From assembly GCA_022432975.1 (NCBI GenBank), contig CM039510.1:15208381-15272380 (forward strand): a stretch of DNA of 64,000 bases, read 5' to 3'. Origin of the DNA: Begonia masoniana. Taxonomy: Eukaryota > Streptophyta > Magnoliopsida > Cucurbitales > Begoniaceae. The notes under the pieces were generated by a model. That model was not told the DNA's origin. It searched no databases and worked only from the letters and a program-made list of their open reading frames with translations. Of the stretch, positions 23,525 to 35,028 are shown one piece after another. The stretch's first letter is position 1, and each line of letters starts with the position of its first letter. The position numbers and the translations under genes were made by a program.

Positions 23525-26204
23525 TGTCACACCCCTAAATCCGTACCCACATTTCCGTGATAAAATTTTTCATTTTAACTTTAAGCTTATACTTGAGCGG
23601 AAACTAAATCAGAATTTAAAACGGAATCGAAATCGGACCTCCAAAACATTTAAAACAAGACGTTTAATAATTAAATAAAACTTAAAACATTTATTTAAAC
23701 ATTTAAAATCATTCAGAAAAGTGGGAGGGCAGAATTGGGATTCTGCCCCCAAAATTTCAAGCAGCGATCAGGCGCTGTGCATAGCAGCGACTGATCGCTG
23801 CCATGCATTGATCAAGCAGCGATCGGTCTCTGCTGAAGGCAGAGACCGATCGCTGATGGTGATGATCACTGCCAAAGCAGTGATCGATCTCTGCCTTTTG
23901 GCAGAGATCGATCGCCGCATATGGCTGCAAACGCGGCAAGCAGAGCAGCGATCGATCTCTGCTTGCTGCAGAGATCGATCGCTGCACACCTTATGCAGCA
24001 ATCGCCCAAGCGATCAGACTTCTCCCTTGTTTCTTCCTTCTTTTTTCGTTTAGTTTTCGTTCAGTACTTAGCTCTCTGGAATTCCAGAGAGCAGGACACA
24101 ATCTTAGCTCTCTGGAATCCGATTCCAGAGAGCAATACACTTCACTTTTCCTTCAACATTTTCACATTTCATTCATTACATTCATCAACATTATCAACCA
24201 ACTCATAGCTTCAATCCCACTCAAACGTATTCTAAACTCAATCGTATTACGGCGGACTTGGCGAAGTCCAACTGCGTGGATAGCTCCAAAAACCGAGCAT
24301 ACCCGTAACCATTTAAAATCATTCAAAACATTTTCTATAACATTCGAATAAAAGACTTAACAAAACATTTTAAATACGATTACCAAAACATTTGAAACGT
24401 CAAAAGTAAACCTATCAACTACCAGACCAAGCATCCTAATACGTTCTATACAAATTAACATCAGCCCAAACATCACGAAAATCCCAAAATCTATACGTAC
24501 TTCGCCCACGGGTCAAAACACGCCTCGACTGCCCAGCGCACTCCCACGGGCCATCATCCATCAACTGCCTCAGACATCAGAAGGAGGAACGTCGTCCTCA
24601 CCTGGATCTACGTCACCTATCACGTCACCTACACCATAAATATAAGTCGTGAGCTTAAGGCTCAGTAAGTCTACGTGAATGCTTATGCATGAATATGTTT
24701 ATGCAGTTTTTATAACACCGTCACTCATGCATTTCATTCATTCATTCATTCTTTCATTCATTCATTCTCACCATGACATTCTTTTGGTTACCGAAGTCTA
24801 TTCACTCGGCAGATGGTTAGGGCCCGTCAAGCGGTTAGACAGCCCACACCATCTGAAGGGAGGAAAACCCGCTCACCACGGAACGCCGGGTCTGAACCTC
24901 ACCCCGATAACCACATACAAAAGGTTGTTTACATGATACTTTACTTGCCTTTACGTGCATTTCTTTTTCATGAAAACTATGCGTAAATTCATTTTCATGA
25001 CGTTTTTTTTTTTTTAAAACTATGATGCATGAACAGATATAAACATAACATATCAATCATCATACGTACCATCAAGACACTCAGGCATAACCTACAAAAG
25101 AACTAATCCTAACTACCCAACCAAAGCATTTAAACAAACAATTCTCCAATTTCCTCGAACAACAAAAGATCCTATGGTGTAGGCCAATCGGCCAAACAAG
25201 TCGCGGAGACTTACCTGAAGTCCTTAGCAAATCGAGAGCCGTCAGGGAGCTTTGTTCACCTAAGCCAATTTACGACAGTTTTCGTTAAAATTAGTTTAAA
25301 CTCCTAAACGTCCAATTTAACAAAACCTTAACTAAAGAATTTTCCTAAAATCTTAACTTAAATAATCGAAGCATTTAAACCAACAATTAATGCTCGATAG
25401 TCCATAATCCAAATTAACGAATTTTGCCCTAAAACCCGAAAATTAACCAATTTATAACATTTTCACAAATTGATTTAACTTCGTCCCATAACGTCCAATA
25501 CGTTCAATATATACCTAATCACGGCTAACCTATTAATTACGGGCCCTAATTCGCATTTTTAACGGATTTAAATCGAAACCCTAACTTTCTAAAACATCAT
25601 AAAACTTGAAATAAAGGCTCTAAGATTATAGACACATACCTAGGGTAGCGAGAGAAGGAAGAAACGCGAAGGAAACGGAACGAACGGGAGGCGAAACTGG
25701 GCTCGGATCGACGGAACGTCGTCGGCCAGAGGAGAGAGCTTGCTCTCTGGTCTTCGCGCGGGCAGGGAGAAATGAAGAAGTAGGGAGAAAGAAAATATTA
25801 GGTTAGGTTTATATTTTTGATTTTGTAAATTACTATATTGCCCTTCTCACTTAAATCTTTTTGTTTCATCCTTCGTTTCGTTAATTGGCTGACCGTTCGG
25901 ATTCTCCAAATTTCCTTATTTCACCAATAAATCCAACTTATGATTTGGGTTCTAACAAAACTGTCCGTTCGCAAAACGGACCTCGTTTACTATTTTTACG
26001 AAAACGTTCATTATATTACGAGAAACGTAATTCTCGTAAATTTAGTGTTTGAACTCCTAAAAATCCCATAATATTCCTAAAATCCATATAAATTATTAGG
26101 ATTCTAATGACGCTTTCCTTTCGTAAAACGGAGTTAATCTGACATATTTACGAAAATGCCATTTTATATTAAAATAATAATATCCCATAAAGCGGGATAT
26201 TACA
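23525..26204 (-). repeat. Element B 3' LTR
   Basis: It starts TGTCACACCCC and ends GCGGGATATTACA. By eye it is nearly identical to 28856-31532. The sequence just inside (26205-26250) is the reverse of AATTTTGAGGACAAAATTTT and AAATAAGGTGGATGGAG, the conserved 3' internal end also seen in element A. Confidence 0.92.
23761..24133. repeat. Cluster of six strong stem-loops in the element B LTR
   Basis: Consecutive inverted repeats lie at 23761-23801, 23816-23855, 23877-23918, 23945-23985, 24071-24092 and 24107-24133. The fourth has an 18-bp perfect stem (GCAGCGATCGATCTCTGC) around a 5-base loop. The fifth is a perfect 22-bp palindrome built on CTCTGGAATTCCAGAG. The same set occurs in the other LTR at about 29092-29464. 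Position and motif correspond to the CGATCGATCGCC arrays of the A, C and H LTRs. Confidence 0.88.
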
Positions 26205-27548
26205 CTCCATCCACCTTATTTAAAATTTTGTCCTCAAAATTTAACTCAGCTCATAGTCCTTGGTGTCACTGTCTCTCGTCCTGTAGTCTTATACCTTGGC
26301 TTAAAATCTCTCTATTTCTTTCAAGTCTCTACCTCTATCATTTCAAGGTCGAATTCTTCCTATAAAAGCTCTGATCCTGTTGCACTTAGGGTTAACCTCC
26401 ATGGTTCTAAGCCAAAATTCCTACTATACTCTTCAACCTGAGCATTAAATTCGTATTCTCTACTCTCAATTGGACCGTACGCCCCTTCACTTACACTCTG
26501 AATCTCATCAAATTCTCCAAGTCACACATTTTTCTAGACAAATTTGCTAATTTCGCTAATTATTCCGCGATAGGTTTCACAACTAAATCGACATTGTTAT
26601 GCTACTTTAACTATGCAACCGGGATTCCCTTAGATTTCGCACTCAGTCTAAGTTTCGTTCTCGAATCCAATCACTATACTCTTAACTAAATTTCTCATAC
26701 TACTTGCGTTACACTCATTCGTCCATCTTCGATCTCTATTAACTCTGAGTGCCATAAATTCCAAAATTTCCGCCCTTGATGTGCTCTAATCTGCACGTTC
26801 TAACGTAAGATCATTCCGTAATTATTGGTCATGACTTGCCAAACACACGTTGAACACTAGAACTCTGCCAACTTAGCCTCACTTCTATGCTTACTTAGAG
26901 GTTTTTAGTGAAAACTCTCGTTCTCTTTATTCTAAAATTCACAAATTCCACAATTTGCATGCCTTTAAACGCCAACCTATACTTCCAATCTTAACATCTC
27001 AATTAATCCCAACAATCTCTTTTACTTCTTTCCTAATTTCACACGAGGACTACATTGAATCTACTAACTAATCTTACCACTTGTCGCTCCTCCTCGTCAG
27101 GTTCTAACTATTCTTCTCAACAATTATCCTAAGTTTAGCTCTTGTATTCTATCTTCATCTAGATACTCTAAACTTCTCACGAATCCTCAATACACGATTT
27201 CTACGGTACTACTTCATCTATTTAAATACACTTCAAGTATTACAACAATCTAAGGTATCCCTTAATAGGTTCATATCTAAACCTTCATCTTTCGTGGTTA
27301 GTCGTATCCTAATACTCCAAGGGGGTTGCCAAATAAATCCAGTTTCTACCTATTTGAAAGCCATATCTCTTAGGGCGCATTCCTCTAATTGTTACTAAAC
27401 TCTAGGTGTGCAAACTCCGTTGATTAAATTGAACTAATTCTACTAATGTATAACTATATTTCTATTTAGTCTTTATTGTCCTATATGCAGTCTATGGTTT
27501 TCTCTTCGAGGTTCAACTAATAATCCTTCTTACCCACTTTCTATTTTC
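26205..27548 (-). other. Non-coding interior of element B
   Basis: This 1.34-kb stretch lies between the end of gag and the 3' LTR (reading on the minus strand), where pol would be in an autonomous relative. On the plus strand it is rich in T, C and A with dense stops in all frames. Only the last 45 bases next to the LTR resemble element A (the ...GAGGACAAAATTTTAAATAAGG... end). I see no pol remnant. Confidence 0.75.
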
Positions 27549-28691
27549 TTACTTTTCTATTTTCAAGTCTATATATTTATTTATCATATGCATATTTGTC
27601 ATACAGGTAATTAAAACAATACCTGCAATTGTAGAAGGCTGGGCCCCACCGTCGACGTCACCAGGCTCAATAAAAGCAAATATTCTTGGGGTAACTTTCT
27701 TCTGGTCAGTAGTAGTCCTCGGACAATGTAGGGCATAGTGGCCCACCTCTCCGCATCTGTAGCACTTGTTCGTACCCAATCTACAGGCACCAAAATGAGG
27801 TCTCGAGCACTTCGGGCATATAGGCTTCTGAGTAGATTCTTGGACTTGCTTTCCCTTTCCTTGGTTGCCTGTTCCGTCGTAGGGCCTCTTCGCTCCCCGT
27901 GGCTGCGTTTGCTGTTGTCCTCTCGGTTGCCAGCCTTGATTCTGGGCCTGAGGATGGAGCTCACGAAAGAAGCCCTTAGCTGGCTCCTTCGTCCTAACAC
28001 AAGTCGCCCTGGCAGCCTCAATGTCCAGAGCTCTAGCTGCGACATCGGAATACGGCACATCAATAATACCTGATACAATAACGTGCATCCGAATCTCTGG
28101 GTCTAGTCCCTCCATAAACTGGTGTACCTTCTCCTCGTTATCGCTGACAAGACGTGGTGCAAATCGTGACAAAGCCTCGAACTTCCTTATATACTCTGCA
28201 ACCGAACCTGTCTGCTTTAGCTGTGTGAACTCGTTCCTCTTAGCCACCCTCACTGTGCGGCTAAAATACTTGTCGAAGAATATGGTCTTAAACCGCTCCC
28301 AGGTCATAATCGATACGTCTGTCGTCGCCTTGATTGAATCCCACCAGAAACGGGCATCCATCGCCAAGTGAAAGGCAACAAAAGCAACCTTCTTTCCATT
28401 CTACACTTCCGCATACTCTAACATATCCTCCATAGTGCGGATCCACTCTTCTGCAACTGTTGGATCCGATGAGCGGCCGTCAAATACTGGAGGCCGTAAA
28501 CTTTGGAATTTCTGCATACCCTGATTACTGGGGACTACCAGCTCCTGAGCTCTCTGATTCTCTCGCTGGTTCTCTCGATTCACTAAGTCTGTAATTTGTT
28601 GCGCTTGCCGGTCCATATGCTGAGACTGGCGATCTAACAACTCCGTAAGTCGATCCATCGCGTCATCCCTAGGATCCCTTCCTCGAACCAT
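27549..28691 (-). pseudogene. Element B gag, one nonsense codon
   Basis: The frame starts at ATG 28691 (MVRGRDPRDDAMDRLTELL) and ends at 27549, about 380 codons. A glutamine-rich, heptad-like N-terminus is followed by the retrotransposon gag domain (DARFWWDSIKATTDVSIM near 28360-28305) and a zinc knuckle (CYRCGEVGHYALHC near 27770-27730). A TAG at 28401-28403 sits where element A has a glycine codon and is the only break; the rest is open, which is unusual among the genes here. The protein ends shortly after PSTIAGIVLI, the linker just before the protease active site in relatives, followed by an unrelated tail. If the stop is recent or read through, the protein could have served as capsid for B RNA. 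Confidence 0.88.
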
Positions 28692-28704
28692 ATTTATAAA
28701 ACTC

Positions 28705-28768
28705 CTATAAAATTTAAAAAAAGTAATCTCTAAGAAACAAAATCAAACAAAGGTATAAACAGACTTAC
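28705..28768 (-). other. Possible 64-nt leader intron of element B
   Basis: On the minus strand CAACTGTAAGTCTG provides a donor at 28768 and TTTTATAG an acceptor at 28705, 14 bases before the gag ATG. Spacing matches elements A and C exactly. Inferred from motif and position. Confidence 0.4.
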
Positions 28769-28839
28769 AGTTGATGAAGGATGTCCGCGTAGTGGCTGTG
28801 CAGTCGAGCAGTCTACAGAATCGATTTTAAAACCCGGGG

Positions 28840-28851
28840 GCTCTGATACCA
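28840..28851 (-). other. Primer-binding site of element B
   Basis: The plus strand reads GCTCTGATACCA, the reverse complement of TGGTATCAGAGC, four bases inside the right LTR. It sets the element's orientation as minus and implies initiator tRNA-Met priming. Confidence 0.9.
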
Positions 28852-28855
28852 TAAC

Positions 28856-31532
28856 TGTCACACCCCAAAATCCGTAACCACATTTCCGTGATAAAATTTT
28901 TCATTTTAACTTTAAGCTTATACTTGAGCGGAAACTAAATCAGAATTTAAAACGGAATCGAAATCGGACCTCCAAAACATTTAAAACAAGACGTTTAATA
29001 ATTAAATAAAACTTAAAACATTTATTTAAACATTTAAAATCGTTCAGAAAAGTGGGAGGGCAGAATTGGGATTCTGCCCCCAAAATTTCAAGCAGCGATC
29101 AGGCGCTGTGCATAGCAGCGACTGATCGCTGCCATGCATTGATCAAGCAGCAATCGGTCTCTGCTGAAGGCAGAGACCGATCGCTGATGGTGATGATCGC
29201 TGCCAAAGCAGCGATCGATCTCTGCCTTTTGGCAGAGATCGATCGCCGCATATGGCTGCCAACGTGGCAAGCAGAGCAGCGATCGATCTCTGCTTGCTGC
29301 AGAGATCGATCGCTGCACACCTTATGCAGCGATCGCCCAAGCGATCAGACTTCTCCCTTGTTTCTTCCTTCTGTTTTCGTTTAGTTTTCGTTCAGTACTT
29401 AGCTCTCTGGAATTCCAGAGAGCAGGACACAATCTTAGCTCTCTGGAATCCGATTCCAGAGAGCAATACACTTCACTTTTCCTTCAACATTTTCACATTT
29501 CATTCATTACATTCATCAACATTATCAACCAACTCATAGCTTCAATCCCACTCAAATGTATTCTAAACTCAATCGTATTACGGCGGACTTGGCGAAGTCC
29601 AACTGCGTGGATAGCTCCAAAAACCGAGCATACCCGTAACCATTTAAAATCATTCAAAACATTTTCTATAACATTCGAATAAAAGACTTAACAAAACATT
29701 TTAAATACGATTACCAAAACATTTGAAACGTCAAAAGTAAACCTATCAACTACCAGACCAAGCATCCTAATACGTTCTATACAAATTAACATCGGCCCAA
29801 ACATCACGAAAATCCCAAAATCTATACGTACTTCGCCCACGGGTCAAAACGCGCCTCGACTGCCCAGCGCACTCCCACGGGCCATCATCCATCAACTGCC
29901 TCAGACATCAGAAGGAGGAACGTCGTCCTCACCTGGATCTACGTCACCTATCACGTCACCTACACCATAAATATAAGTCGTGAGCTTAAGGCTCAGTAAG
30001 TCTACGTGAATGCTTATGCATGAATATGTTTATGCAGTTTTTATAACACCGTCACTCATGCATTTCATTCATTCATTCATTCTTTCATTCATTCATTCTC
30101 ACCATGACATTCTTTTGGTTACCGAAGTCTATTCACTCGGCAAGTGGTTAGGGCCCGTCAAGCGGTTAGACAGCCCACACCATCTGAAGGGAGGAAAACC
30201 CGCTCACCACGGAACGCCGGGTCTGAACCTCACCCCGATAACCACATACAAAGGGTTGTTTACATGATACTTTACTTGCCTTTACGTGCATTTCTTTTTC
30301 ATGAAAACTATGCGTAAATTCATTTTCATGACGTTTTTTTTTTTAAACTATGATGCATGAACAGATATAAACATAACATATCAATCATCATACGTACCAT
30401 CAAGACACTCAGGCATAACCTACAAAAGAACTAATCCTAACTACCCAACCAAAGCATTTAAACAAACAATTCTCCAATTTCCTCGAACAACAAAAGATCC
30501 TATGGTGTAGGCCAATCGGCCAAACAAGTCGCGAAGACTTACCTGAAAGTCCTTAGCAAATCGAGAGCCGTCCGGGAGCTTTGTTCACCTAAGCCAATTA
30601 CAACAGTTTTCGTTAAAATTAGTTTAAACTCCTAAACGTCCAATTTAACAAAACCTTAACTAAAGAATTTTCCTAAAATCTTAACTTAACTAATCGAAGC
30701 ATTTAAACCAACAATTAATGCTCGATAGTCCATAATCCAAATTAACGAATTTTGCCCTAAAACCCGAAAATTAACCAATTTATAACATTTTCACAAATTG
30801 ATTTAACTTCGTCCCATAACGTCCAATACGTTCAATATATACCTAATCACGGCTAACCTATTAATTACGGGCCCTAATTCGCATTTTTAACAGATTTAAA
30901 TCGAAACCCTAACTTTCTAAAACATCGTAAAACTTGAAATAAAGGCTCTAAGATTATAGACACATACCTAGGGTAGCGAGAGAAGGAAGAAACGCGAAGG
31001 AAACGGAACGAACGGGAGGCGAAACTGGGCTCGGATCGACGGAACGTCGTCGACCAGAGGAGAGAGCTTGCTCTCTGGTCTTCGCGCGGGCAGGGAGAAA
31101 TGAAGAAGTAGGGAGAAAGAAAATATTAGGTTAGGTTTATATTTTTGATTTTGTAAATTACTATATTGCCCTTCTCACTTAAATCTTTTTGTTTCATCCT
31201 TCGTTTCGTTAATTGGCTGACCGTTCGGATTCTCCAAATTTCCTTATTTCACCAATAAATCCAACTTATGATTTGGGTTCTAACAAAACTGTCCGTTCGC
31301 AAAACGGACCTCGTTTACTATTTTTACGAAAACGTTCATTATATTACGAGAAACGTAATTCTCGTAAATTTAGTGTTTGAACTCCTAAAAATCCCATAAT
31401 ATTCCTAAAATCCATATAAATTATTAGGATTCTAATGACGCTTTCCTTTCGTAAAACGGAGTTAATCTGACATATTTACGAAAATGCCATTTTATATTAA
31501 AATAATAATATCCCATAAAGCGGGATATTACA
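28856..31532 (-). repeat. Element B 5' LTR
   Basis: It starts TGTCACACCCC and ends GATATTACA, and matches the 3' LTR almost base for base, including the hairpin cluster (29092-29464), a CATTCATT microsatellite (about 30064-30096) and a purine-rich stretch near 30960-31130. The visible differences are scattered single bases and a T-run length change near 30332. Confidence 0.92.
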
Positions 31533-32174
31533 ATCTGGGTGATTGTGGACTGATTGACAAAGTTGGCTCACTTTTTATCTGTGAAGATGACGTCTTCTAT
31601 GGACCAGCTCACCGAAATTTATGTACAGTAGGTGGTTAGACTGTATGGAGTGCCAGCTTCTATTGTCTCAGACAGAGATCCGAGATTCAATTCTAAGTTC
31701 TAGAAGAGTTTGCACAAAGCTATGGGAACTCTGCTAAATTTCAGCACAGCCTTTCATCCTCAGACTGGTGGTCAGACAGAGAGGACAAATCAGATTCTGG
31801 AGGATATGCTCAGAGCTTGTGTGTTGGAATTTCAGGGATCGTGGAGCAGGTATTTGCCACTGATCGAGTTCTCCTATAACAACAGCTTCCAGGCTACCAT
31901 CGATATGGCTCCGTACGAGGCTTTGTATAGGCGAAAGTGTAGATCTCCATTGTATTGGGACGAGGTTGGTGAAGCCAGTATTGTTGGTCCCGAGATTCTA
32001 CAACAAACGGCAGAGAAGATTGCCATTATTAGACAGCGCATTGAGATAGCTCAGAGTCGACAGAAGAGCTATGCTGACACGAGACGGAGGGACAACAAGA
32101 TATGATGGCTAGGTATCCTGAGTTGTTTGTGTAGTCAAATTTTGAGGACAAAATTTTAAATAAGGTGGATGGAA
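31533..32174 (+). pseudogene. Element A pol, part 2: integrase core and truncated C-terminus
   Basis: Integrase resumes at once after the ATCTG duplication (WVIVD, stop, LTKLAHFL). It passes the second catalytic Asp region (VPASIVSDRDPRF) and the Glu helix ([20 protein letters not shown] near 31745-31805), then [16 protein letters not shown]. After RRDNKI at about 32097 the sequence jumps out of frame to MMARYPELF, the last residues of a chromodomain, so roughly 150 codons of integrase C-terminus and chromodomain are deleted. Stops at about 31550, 31630 and 31702 break the frame. AATTTTGAGGACAAAATTTT and a purine-rich AAGGTGGATGGAA precede the 3' LTR. Confidence 0.88.
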
Positions 32175-34741
32175 TGTAACACCCGGATTTTCGAGATTTT
32201 GTAAATAAATAATGTAATGACATTTTTGTAAATATGTCAAATCAAGTCCATTTTACGAAAGAAAGCGTTATTAGGTTCCTAATAATTAATATGGATTTTG
32301 AGAAAATTTTGGGAATTTTAGGAGTTTAACGCTAATTTTACGAGAATTACATTTATCGTAATATAAAGGATGTTTTAGTAAAAATAGTAAATGAGGTCCG
32401 ATTGGCAAGCTGACAGTTTTAAAAGAACCCTGGTAATGAGTTGGAGTAATTGGTGAATTAAGGAAATTTGGAAATGCCGAATCGTTAGTTAATTAACGAA
32501 ACGAAGGACGAAACAAATAGAAATATGAGCAAAGGGCATTATAGTAATTTACCAAACAAAATTTAATTAAAAACAAATGTTTCTCTTCTTCTCCACGCCA
32601 ATTCTCTCCCCTGTGATTCTCCTCCCCTGCCTTCGGCGATTCAACGGCGATTACTCCTCTCCCGACCACCGTTTCTCCTCTGTTCGTCCTCCGTTCTTCA
32701 CGTTTTCTTCCCCAAACTCAATCCCAGGTATGAATCTATAGTTTTAGGGAGTTGTATTTCGGTTTTTGCGAGGTTTGATAGTTAGGGTTTCGTTTACGTT
32801 TTGTTGAAAAACGTAGTTTAAAGTTGGAAATCGATAGGCTTGTTGTATTTCTGAGTATATTGAACGTATTTAACGTTATTGGACGAAATCTAGAGCGTAT
32901 GCGGCGTTTAGGTTGAAAAATGAATATTTGAGGTTTGGGAAATTTTCGTCAATGGAGTTTAGAAGTTCACGACCATGAATTGCTCGATAAAATGTCTGAA
33001 AAAGCTAAGTTAGAATTTTAGGAGAATTTCCTTAGTTAAGGTTTCGTTAAATTTGGACGTTTAGCAGTTTAAATCTCGTTTTAACGACAACTGTTGTGTT
33101 TTGCCTCAGACGAACAACGCTCGTGGACGGAGCTCGAAGTTCAGCGTGCACGAGGTAAGTTCTCGTGACTTACTTGGCCGAGTGGCCTACACCGTATGTC
33201 GATGTCGCGTCGAGGATCTCTGAAGAGTTATTTGTTTATTTGCATTGGTTTGGTAGATAGGGTTAGTTCTTTTATATAGGTTATGTTTTTATAGTCTTGA
33301 TGGTATGTATGATGCTTGTTTACTTTATGCCTATAATTGTTCATGCATCACGTATTTTAAAATAGCATGACAACGAATTTCTGCACGCGTTTAAGAAAAT
33401 GACATGAACGAATGTAATGAATCCATGTAATCTGTTATCTGGTTACGCGAGGTGGGGCTCAAGCACGACTGTTATGGGTGCAAGCGTGTACCCCCCCCCC
33501 CCCCCCCCCCCGTTAGGTGAAGAGGGCAGTCAAACCGCGGGATGTGTCCTCTCCATCTAATAGGCTGAGACCTCAAAAACATTTTGTCTGTGACGTAATG
33601 AAAAGAAAATGTTGCATGATTTCTGAAACTCATACGCACAGCATGCATTTACATTTACGAAGCTTACTGAGCCTTTATATCATATTGTGTCTGTATGGTG
33701 TAGGTGATATAGAAGCAAGTGAGGACGACGTTTCTCCACCTGATGGACAGGATGGTTGAAGAAGAACGGCTGCGGTGGTGTTCATAGGCAGTCGACGCGT
33801 ATTCTGACCCGTGGGGGAAAATGGTTAGGTATTTTGAGAGTTTTGGGCAAATTTGGATTGTATAGTAGATTATGGTATAGTTAGAAATATTTTAGAATGT
33901 TTGGTTCTGGATATTGGATAGGATGTGTTTTGAATTTTTAAACGTTTTGAAAAAAATGTATTTTGTAAATGTTTGGTTTTAGGGAAATGTTCAGTTTTTA
34001 AACATATCCACGCGGTTTATTTTTAGGAAACTAGGCTATGATTTTACATGTGTTTTGAGTCGTTGTGTTTGATGAAAAATTGAGCGAATTTGTGTAGGAA
34101 TGCATGGTTGAGATGATGGTGTATAATCGAGTTTAAGGATTGGTTAAGTGGTGTTTTTATAGGTTTTTGCAAGAAGAGAAAGAAGGAAGTAGAAGGAAAG
34201 AAGAGAAAAGAAGAGGGAAAGAGGAACGCCTGTCCTCTGGAAAAAAAATCCAGAAGACATGGTGATCGATCGCCCCTATTGGGCGATCGATCGCCCATTG
34301 TGTTTTGGCGATCGCTGGCGAATCGCCGCGCGCTCTGGAAATAAATTTCCAGAGCGAGTGGTGATCGATCGCCCGAAATGGGCGATCGATCGCCCCTCGT
34401 GGTCGCGCTGCGATCACGATCTCCTAGGGAGGCGATCACTGGCAAAAACCAGCGATCGCCCCTTCATTTTTGGGGCGATTGTCCGTTTCTGCCCCTGTTT
34501 TTTTTTTGTTTTCACTGCTTCGATTGTATTAAATTATTATTAAGTTTTCTTTTAATAGTTTTTAATTGTTTTATAAATTGTTTTATGGTTTATTTTAAAT
34601 GATTTTCTAAACGGCTATAACGATTTCGGTTTCAAATTCTGATTTTAAAGTTCAATTTCCGCTCGAACGTTTAGGTTAAAGTTTAAGTATAAAAAAAATA
34701 TATAATACGGGAAAATTGGGTACAGTGTTAGGGTCGTCACA
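32175..34741 (+). repeat. Element A 3' LTR
   Basis: It starts TGTAACACCCGG and ends GTCGTCACA. It aligns with the 5' LTR. Differences include point changes, a 21-base C run at 33491-33511 where the 5' LTR has five C, and a different number of CGATCGATCGCC words (34258-34475). Confidence 0.92.
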
Positions 34742-34935
34742 TTATAACACTTGTACGATTTATTGTAATTTTAGTTAATTATTTTAGAGTTAAATTATAA
34801 TAAATCGTGCAAATGTTAGAAAATCATGAAACTTTTTAGATTACATTTTCATGATTTATTCTACATATGATAAAAATTTCGTGATTTAATAATATTTGTA
34901 TGATTTATTGTAATTTTAGTTAATTATTGTTAGGG
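34742..34935. repeat. Right half of the AT-rich inverted-repeat zone
   Basis: It starts with the TTATA duplication and contains the modules ACACTTGTACGATTTATTG, then the inverted TAATAAATCGTGCAAATG, then another forward ATGATTTATTGTAATTTTAG. It is the continuation of 17190-17362 across element A. Confidence 0.7.
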
Positions 34936-35028
34936 TTATTTTAAAACAAATCCAATTGTAAAACATATAAAATTTCATATTTAATTATAATTAAAGTACA
35001 TCAACTTTACATACAACACCTAAGCAGA

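Larger units (their letters stand above)
23525..31532 (-). mobile_element. Element B: gag-only (TR-GAG-like) non-autonomous retrotransposon
   Basis: Two very similar LTRs (23525-26204 and 28856-31532) flank a 2.65-kb interior, with a perfect ATCTG duplication (23520-23524 and 31533-31537). The primer site next to the right LTR shows that the element reads on the minus strand. The interior has a gag gene and then about 1.3 kb of non-coding sequence up to the 3' LTR; protease, reverse transcriptase, RNase H and integrase are all absent. This is the layout of plant TR-GAG elements, which depend on pol supplied by relatives. The LTRs differ by only a few bases, mostly C/T changes, so insertion was recent compared with A. 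Confidence 0.9.
17363..34741 (+). mobile_element. Element A: Ty3/gypsy retrotransposon with nested element B
   Basis: Two LTRs (17363-19891 and 32175-34741) bound the element, with a perfect TTATA duplication at 17358-17362 and 34742-34746. The order is LTR, tRNA-Met primer site, leader, gag with zinc knuckle, protease, reverse transcriptase, RNase H, integrase, LTR. This Ty3/gypsy order, together with a chromodomain scrap before the 3' LTR, supports a Tekay/Del-like chromovirus. Excluding B (8008 bp) and one copy of its target duplication, the element is about 9.4 kb. Numerous stops and frameshifts, a mutated protease active site and a deletion at the integrase C-terminus make it inactive. 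Confidence 0.92.

Noticed and set aside
23721..24208. Open frames on both strands with DRSL/AAIDLC-type repeats
   Set aside because: They are products of the palindromic hairpin cluster in the B LTR, and the same frames appear in the other LTR.
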